Source: JAGWRI01 sp035700805
Lineage (GTDB): Bacteria > Gemmatimonadota > Gemmatimonadetes > Gemmatimonadales > Gemmatimonadaceae
Assembly: GCA_035700805.1 (NCBI GenBank)
Contig: DASSOG010000048.1
Location: forward strand, 54,116 to 118,115
DNA: 64,000 nt
Direction: 5' to 3'
The notes below the pieces were generated by a model. That model was not told where the DNA came from and searched no databases. It was given only the letters and a program-made list of their open reading frames with translations. The translations under genes were made by a program, and so were the position numbers. Positions 58,187 to 64,000 of this stretch are shown here, one piece after another (within the stretch, counting starts at the first letter, position 1; every line of letters begins with the position of its first letter).

Positions 58187-60025
58187 TCAGTAGTCCACCG
58201 GCCGCAGGTAGCTCTCGCCGATGGCCGTCGGACTGAGCATCGCCACGGTGGGCAGCTTCCGCTTCCAGTGCGTCTGCCCCACGCGCCGGTGCACCAGCGC
58301 CACCTCGTCCGCATCAAATCCGCGCTCAATCAGATCGGTGGCTGTGTAGCCGGCCAGCAGCCAGTTCAAGATCCGATCCACGCTGGCGTAACTGATGCCC
58401 AGGTCGCCCTCGTCCGTCTGACCCGCCACAAGGTCGGCGGTGGGGGGCTTGCGCACAATTGAATCGGGCACGCCCAGGTACCGCGCCAGCTCCCACACCT
58501 GCGTCTTGAACAGGTCGCCCAGGGGATTCACCGGCGGCGTGTCGTCGGCGTGCCAGGTGAAGTAGCCGAGCATGCGTTCCGTCTTGTTGCCGGTGCCCAG
58601 CGGAAGGGCATGGTCCCGCGCCGAGAGGTCGAACAGCGTGATCATGCGCACGCGCGCCATCACGTTCCCGCAGCGCGTGGCGTCGGCGTCGGTCGTCGTG
58701 GACAGGTAGCCGTCCACGGCCGCGCTGATGTCCACCGTGCGCCCTTCAATGCCCAGCGCCTCGATCACGCACTGGCCGTCGGCACTGCTCTGGGGGCTGG
58801 AGGTGCGATAGGGCATGCGCACGCCAATCACGTTGGCCGCGCCAATGGCGCGCGCCGCCAGGAAAGCCGTCACGGCCGAATCCACCCCGCCCGAGATGCC
58901 CACGACGGCCTTCTTGTATCCGCGCTGGGCAAGTTCATCGCGCAGGAAGGCCGCCAGCCAATCGGCGGTGAGCGCGGGGTCTATCTCCAGCGGAACGGGC
59001 GGGCGGTCCGCTGCATCGCCATTCACCACCTCCAGGGGCGTTGCGCCGCTGGTGGACGCCGGGCGCTCGCGTGCGGCTTCCGGCTGACGGGCCGCCGGCG
59101 CCGGATCGTACGCCAGCACGGCCGGCTGATGCCGCTCCACGCGCTCCATCGCACCGCGCAGGTGCGGCGCCATCACTTCCAGATCGGCCAACAGGGGCTG
59201 GTCGGCGCGCGCGCGAGCCACATCGGCAAAGTCCAGCGTGTGCACCACCAGCGCCTCGTGCCACAGGGGACCGCGCACGCGCACCTCGCCCTTGGGGCCG
59301 GCCACCATGGACGCCCCGGGAAACATGCGGCCGCCCTCGCTGCCGGCCAGCGTGGCCAGCACCACGAACGCGCCGTGCTCCTCGGCCATGTCGCGCGTGA
59401 GGCGTTCCCAGCGGCTGACGCTCGACGGCATGCCCTGGGTGCCCGTGTCGCTCCACGGGCCGCGCGCCGGGGGCGCCGACGGGATGAACAGCACCTGTGC
59501 GCCGTCCAGGGCCGCCACCGTGGACGTGAGACTGTGCCAGGCGTCCTCGCAGATGAGGATGGCCGCGCGCCCCCAGGGGGTGTCGAAGGCGCGCATGTCT
59601 CGGCCGCGCTCCACGAAGCGCTCCTCGTCGAACAGCCCGTACGTGGGCAGGAAAAGCTTGCGGTGCACATGCCGCACCACGGGCGCGGCGCCTCCCAGGG
59701 TGACATACGCCGCGCTGTTGTAGAGCTTGCCGTTCCACAATTCATAGAAGCCCAGCACCACGTCCAGCGGCTCAGCTCCCGGCGCGAATCGCGCATAGGT
59801 CTCCTGGAGCGCCAGGGCCAGCGCCCCGGTGGTCATGGCGTGTTCGCGCACACCGCCTTCCAGGAAGTATCCCGTGAGCGCGGACTCGGGCAGGCAGAGC
59901 ACATCGGGGCGGGGGGCCTGCCCGATCAGTTGTGCAAAGAGGGCGCCCACGCGCGCGAGGTTTCCCTGCACGTCGCCCTTGCGGGGGCGGAACTGGGCGA
60001 TGGCCAGGTGTACGGTGCGCGACAT
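58187..60025 (-). CDS. nadE: Glutamine-dependent NAD+ synthetase
   Basis: A 612-residue two-domain enzyme that makes NAD+ from nicotinate adenine dinucleotide, ATP and glutamine. The N-terminal nitrilase-like glutaminase has the triad E47 (LCLPESALTGY), K123 (HRKLFLPTYG) and C159 (LICEDAWH). The C-terminal synthetase domain has the P-loop GISGGVDSAVTAF and the segment GTGNKTERMLGYFTWHADD. A linker of about 60 residues is rich in Pro, Ala and Arg. ATG 60025 fits the family start; another ATG lies at 60040. Confidence 0.95.
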   Translation of the reverse strand: MSRTVHLAIAQFRPRKGDVQGNLARVGALFAQLIGQAPRPDVLCLPESALTGYFLEGGVREHAMTTGALALALQETYARFAPGAEPLDVVLGFYELWNGKLYNSAAYVTLGGAAPVVRHVHRKLFLPTYGLFDEERFVERGRDMRAFDTPWGRAAILICEDAWHSLTSTVAALDGAQVLFIPSAPPARGPWSDTGTQGMPSSVSRWERLTRDMAEEHGAFVVLATLAGSEGGRMFPGASMVAGPKGEVRVRGPLWHEALVVHTLDFADVARARADQPLLADLEVMAPHLRGAMERVERHQPAVLAYDPAPAARQPEAARERPASTSGATPLEVVNGDAADRPPVPLEIDPALTADWLAAFLRDELAQRGYKKAVVGISGGVDSAVTAFLAARAIGAANVIGVRMPYRTSSPQSSADGQCVIEALGIEGRTVDISAAVDGYLSTTTDADATRCGNVMARVRMITLFDLSARDHALPLGTGNKTERMLGYFTWHADDTPPVNPLGDLFKTQVWELARYLGVPDSIVRKPPTADLVAGQTDEGDLGISYASVDRILNWLLAGYTATDLIERGFDADEVALVHRRVGQTHWKRKLPTVAMLSPTAIGESYLRPVDY

Positions 60026-60100
60026 ATGTGGTATAAGCATCGCGGGGCGCGGCACGGTGGGCAACCATGCGGCCCGGCGAGGGTACTTTACGTGGGTCCA

Positions 60101-62260
60101 ATGGCAAACATGCACATGCAGGCGGAAGATTCCGCCAGAGAAGAGTCGGGACGCGTCACGCGCGGCGCCCGCGCGCGGGGCGGCGCCTGGTCGCTGGCCG
60201 CCGGGCTGGCGCTGCTGGCGGCGCTGCTGGCGGCGGGGCTGGTGCCGACGGCCGCCCTTGGCGCGCAGCAGGCGGACGACATCGCGTGCGCCCCCAAGCT
60301 GGGTGGCGCGCCGGAACAGGCCTGGCAGATTGTCCCCCTGCCGCAGTCGTCGCTGGTGTTCGCGCGCAACGGGGCGCTCATGGGCGAGATCGGCACCGAC
60401 TGGCGCACGAGCATCGACCTCTCCACGCTGCCCAAGTACGTCCCCGAGGCGTTCATTGCGGTGGAGGACAAGCGCTTCTACGAGCACGACGGCGTGGATC
60501 TGGTGGGCATTGCCGGGGCGCTCAAGGATGCCGTCACCGGTGACGTGCGCGGCGCCAGCACCATCACGCAACTGCTGGTGGGCAACATGCACCCCGATCT
60601 GATTGACCGCCGCGAGCGCGGCCTGGACCTGTCGGGTATCTCGCGCAAGCTCCACGAGCAGGCGGCCGCGCGCGAGATGGAGCGGCACTACGACAAGGCG
60701 CAGATCCTGGAAGCGTTCCTGAACACCATCAACTTCGGGCACCGGTGGTGTGGCATCGAGGAGGCGGCGCGCCACTACTTTGGCAAGCCCGCCGCGCAGC
60801 TCTCGCTGCCCGAGGCCGCGTCGCTGGCCGCGCTGCCGCGTTCACCGGCCGGGTACGACCCCGGCCGCCATCCCGACCGGAACAAGGCGCGTCGCGATCT
60901 CATCCTGGGGCTCATGGCGGAGCAGGGGTATATCACCCACGCCGAAGCCGCGCGGGCGCGCGCCGTGCCGGTGACCACCGCACCCAACGCGGGGTTCGCG
61001 CTGCACGCGCCGTACTTCGTGGATGCGGTGCAGCAGGCGGTGCAGCAGGCCGGCGTGCCGCTTTCGCGCGGGGGGTATCGCATCTATACCACTGCAAACC
61101 CGGAGCTGCAGCGGGACGCCGAGCAGGCGCTGCAGGACGGGGCGCGCACCGTGGAGGCGCGTCCGGACTATGACCACCCGATCTTCGACGCCGCGCGCCC
61201 CGACAGCACCGGCTATCTGCAGGGCATGGTGGTGGCGGTGGATCCGCAGACGGGGGACGTGGAGGCGCTGGTGGGCGGGCGCGACTATGCGGCGTCGCCG
61301 TACAACCGGGCCACCATGGCGCGCCGGCAGCCGGGGTCGTCGTTCAAGCCATTCGTGTATGCTACTGCGCTGGAAGATGGCATCACCGCGAATGCGATCG
61401 TGCCCGATACGGCGCTCTCCATCCTGCTGCCCAACGGCGACCTGTACCAGCCCGCGGACGACGACGGCCAGTTCCTGGGGCCCATGACCATCCGCGAGGG
61501 GCTCATCCACTCACGCAACTCGGTGGCCATCCAGTTGGGCCAGATGGTGGGGATGGACTCGGTGGCCGCGCTGGCGGAGCGCATGGGCATTGATACGCCC
61601 ATTGACCCGGTGCCCGCCAGCGCCATTGGCGCCTCGGTGGTGAACCCGCTGGATTTTGTGGCGGCGTATTGCGCCTTTGCCAATAACGGGTTGAGGGTGA
61701 CGCCGCGCTTCGTCACGCGCGTGGACGATCGGTACGGACGTCGCGTGTACACCGCGCCGGATTCCGCGCCCGCGCGCGTGCTGGATCCGGGTGTGGCGTT
61801 CATCGTCCGCAACATGATGAAGGATGTGGTGGATCGCGGCACCGGCCGTGCGGCGCGGGCCATCGTATCCGCCGACATCCCCATGGCGGGCAAGACGGGT
61901 ACCACCGACGACAACGTGGACGTCTGGTTCCTGGGGATGACGCCGCACCTGGTGGCCGGCGTGTGGCTGGGTTTCGACCGTCCGCAGCCGATTGCGCTGG
62001 GGGTGTACGGAGGATCGCTGGCGGCGCCGGTGTGGGGCCACATGGTCAACGCCTATTATGCGTCGCGTCCGGCGGGCGAGTTTCCGCCGCCGCCCGATGT
62101 GACGTTCGGGGAGTACGACCGCGCCACCGGGCAGCCGGCGGACTTCTTCACCCCGGATTCACTGCGTTATACCGAGTTCTTCATGCCCAGCACGGGCCCG
62201 CTGGCCACGCGCGACAATCCGTGGAGGGTGCCGCAGTGGGGAGCGGTGATCATCCACTGA
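60101..62260 (+). CDS. Class A penicillin-binding protein (transglycosylase plus transpeptidase)
   Basis: A 719-residue bifunctional peptidoglycan synthase. A membrane helix at about 31-53 is followed by the GT51 domain with catalytic E122 (AVEDKRFYEHDGVD) and GASTITQLLVGNM, which differs from the common GGSTITQQLAKN. The transpeptidase domain has S413 in PGSSFKPF (SxxK with K416), SRN at 471-473 and KTG at 598-600. All catalytic residues are present. The start is likely ATG 60101 but two more ATGs lie within 15 nt. It is divergent from nadE. Confidence 0.92.
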   Translation: MANMHMQAEDSAREESGRVTRGARARGGAWSLAAGLALLAALLAAGLVPTAALGAQQADDIACAPKLGGAPEQAWQIVPLPQSSLVFARNGALMGEIGTDWRTSIDLSTLPKYVPEAFIAVEDKRFYEHDGVDLVGIAGALKDAVTGDVRGASTITQLLVGNMHPDLIDRRERGLDLSGISRKLHEQAAAREMERHYDKAQILEAFLNTINFGHRWCGIEEAARHYFGKPAAQLSLPEAASLAALPRSPAGYDPGRHPDRNKARRDLILGLMAEQGYITHAEAARARAVPVTTAPNAGFALHAPYFVDAVQQAVQQAGVPLSRGGYRIYTTANPELQRDAEQALQDGARTVEARPDYDHPIFDAARPDSTGYLQGMVVAVDPQTGDVEALVGGRDYAASPYNRATMARRQPGSSFKPFVYATALEDGITANAIVPDTALSILLPNGDLYQPADDDGQFLGPMTIREGLIHSRNSVAIQLGQMVGMDSVAALAERMGIDTPIDPVPASAIGASVVNPLDFVAAYCAFANNGLRVTPRFVTRVDDRYGRRVYTAPDSAPARVLDPGVAFIVRNMMKDVVDRGTGRAARAIVSADIPMAGKTGTTDDNVDVWFLGMTPHLVAGVWLGFDRPQPIALGVYGGSLAAPVWGHMVNAYYASRPAGEFPPPPDVTFGEYDRATGQPADFFTPDSLRYTEFFMPSTGPLATRDNPWRVPQWGAVIIH

Positions 62261-62386
62261 ACCGCCCATGGTTTGCCATGCCATGAGTACGGAAATAGAC
62301 CAGCAGTAGCTGACTCGAGTGTGAGCCATGTTGCAGTAATTGTGGGTTCTCGCCTTTGAGCTCCGCCTGAATTGGAGACCGCACCC

Positions 62387-64000
62387 ATGCGAACAATCGC
62401 CCCGGCCGTCGTACTTCGCGGCCGGCCTTGCCGCCCTCGGCGTACTCGCGCTGTACGTCGCCACGCTTGCACCCACCACGGCGGCCTGGGATACCAGCGA
62501 ATACATCACGGCCGCATACACGCTGGGTATTCCACATCCACCTGGCAACGCGTTCTTCGTGCTGCTCGGGCATGTGTTCACATTGCTTCCCATTGCTCCC
62601 ACGCCCGCCGAGCGTGTGAACCTGCTGGCCGCGCTCTGTGGAGCACTGACCGCCGGAATCTGGTTCCTCATCGCCGAGCGGGTGGCGGTGCGCTGGCTGA
62701 AACACCGCTGGCAGGGCCTCACCGTGGGCGCGCTCGCGGCGGTTCTAAGCGCCACGGCATTCACCGTCTGGAATCAATCGGTGGTGAACGAAAAGGTGTA
62801 TATGGTGTCGCTGCTGTTCTTTGCCGTGGTCTCATGGCTCACCGTGGTCTGGTGCGACGATCCGGAGTCGCGGCGCGCTGACCGGTTGTTGTTGATGATC
62901 GCTTTCCTGCTCGGTCTGGGCTATACGAACCACCCGGCTGGGCTGCTCGTCGGCCCAGCGGTGGCGATTGCCGTCCTTGCCCGGCGTCCGCGAACTGCAT
63001 TGCGGTGGGGCCTGCTGCTGCGCGCCCTTGGCCTGTTCGCGCTGGGGCTTACCGTCTTCATGTTCGAGCCGATTCGGGCGGCCCAACAACCCGAATTGAA
63101 CGAAGGCGACACCACGGGCTGCCTGCACGGACTCGAATGGTCGTGCACGTTCTCGGCCACCACGGTGCAACGGCTGTCGGCCAATCTCAATCGCGACCAG
63201 TACGGCAAACCCTCGCTCATGCAACGACAGGCACCAATCACGGCGCAGGTTGGCATGTGGTGGCTGTACTTCAAGTGGCAGTGGCTGCGCGACGCCACCG
63301 GCACCCATGCCGCCGCCCAGGCCCTGCTGGCCGCCGTGTTTCTCGTCCTTGGGCTCTATGGCGGCCTGTTGCACTACAAGCACGACCGCCGGTCATTCTG
63401 GTTCTTCGGGCCACTGGTGGGCACCGTCACCATTGCGCTCGTGTATTACATGAACTTCAAGTACGGATTTTCGCAGGACCCGCAACTCACCGGTGTGGCT
63501 CGCGAGGTGCGCGATCGCGACTACTTCTATGTCTGGGGCTTCTCGGCCTGGGGGGTTTGGGCCGCGCTCGGTCTCACGGGTGTCTGGTCCACCATCGCCG
63601 AGCTGTTCCGACGCCGGCCTGACGCCGGCCGCGCGTCAGGGACCATCCCGACGCGCTCGTGGCTCATGGCGGCGCCGGTGCTGGCACTGGCGTTGGTGCC
63701 ACTTGTTGGCAACTGGAGCGCCGCCAACCATCGAGGCGACACCTTCGTGCGCGACATGGCCAGTGACCTGCTCAATTCGGTGGAGCCGTATGGCATCCTG
63801 ATCGTGGGCGGCGACAACGACACCTTTCCCCTCTGGTATGCACAGCAGGTGGAGGGCATCCGCCGCGACGTTACGGTGGCCATTCCGGAACTGCTGGGCA
63901 CCGACTGGTATGTACGAACGCTCATCCGCAGGCCCGACTACCCGTATGACGCCGCAGCCGGGCCTGCCATGTTTCGCAATCACCTATGGCTCATGCCTAG
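62387..64000 (+). CDS. DUF2723 membrane protein, partial and with a probable frameshift at the start
   Basis: Reading from the codon at 62391, a long frame runs to the end of the window without a stop (about 536 codons). It holds a membrane helix FAAGLAALGVLALYVATLAP, then AAWDTSEYITAAYTLGIPHP, PGNAFFVLLGHVFTLLPIAP and many further helices; this matches the DUF2723 family of polytopic, glycosyltransferase-like proteins. The only good start, ATG 62387 with GGAG 9 nt upstream, is one base out of frame: removing one C after the ATG would give MEQSPRPSYFAAG. Without that, the frame opens only at TTG 62340. The 3' end is outside the window. Confidence 0.75.

Overview
The window is a GC-rich bacterial chromosome segment whose gene content points to Gemmatimonadota or a close relative. 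I infer this from family content only: a PadR regulator paired with a large ADOP-type ABC permease, PknB-like kinases fused to beta-propellers, a fused E1 alpha/beta dehydrogenase, and many Tat or lipoprotein signal peptides. No rRNA, tRNA, CRISPR array, prophage or insertion sequence was recognised. Most of the window is ordinary chromosome with short operons, many joined by 4-nt ATGA or GTGA overlaps.

Layout. 1-2 kb: the 3' end of a fadJ-like gene, then an ECF sigma factor translationally coupled to a membrane protein with an extracytoplasmic CBM48 fold and to a small secreted protein. 2-7 kb: a DCC-family protein convergent with a three-gene two-component operon (membrane histidine kinase, tandem receiver protein, receiver-PAS-kinase-receiver hybrid) that lacks any output domain. 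7-20 kb: ADOP permease plus PadR on the minus strand, three tandem Ser/Thr kinase-propeller genes on the plus strand, and a PP2C phosphatase facing them. The 5' end and upstream region of the ADOP gene recur about 9.9 kb away as a relic, interrupted by a heptanucleotide tandem repeat. 20-31 kb: MscS channel, M14 peptidase, proline dehydrogenase, RsgA, a coiled-coil lipoprotein, a GntR/FCD regulator, a Tat-exported protein, DinB polymerase, and an M23 peptidase next to a bactofilin.

32-41 kb: M61-type peptidase, then a probable sugar-oxidation neighbourhood: Tat-exported sugar isomerase-like protein, CutC, NupG-like MFS transporter, and a coupled operon of GMC oxidoreductase, gluconate-2-dehydrogenase subunit-3-like protein and Gfo/Idh/MocA oxidoreductase, followed by a DMT exporter. 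41-47 kb: TonB-dependent receptor divergent from an ECF sigma/zinc anti-sigma pair, then OsmC, CsaA, two small hypothetical proteins, TerC and an amidohydrolase relic. 47-54 kb: a 1.3-kaa Ig-like lipoprotein and the fused E1 dehydrogenase. 54-64 kb: a structured region ending in a strong terminator (candidate small RNA), HNH nuclease, sortilin/BNR-propeller exoprotein, NAD synthetase, class A penicillin-binding protein, and a DUF2723 membrane protein whose start appears frameshifted and which runs off the window.

The items most worth following up are the candidate terminated RNA at 54078-54267, the ADOP relic with its heptamer expansion at 19700-20008, the kinase triplet with its phosphatase, the CBM48 partner of the first sigma factor, and the possible 3-keto-sugar operon. 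All function calls are by reading the translated sequence; no search was run.
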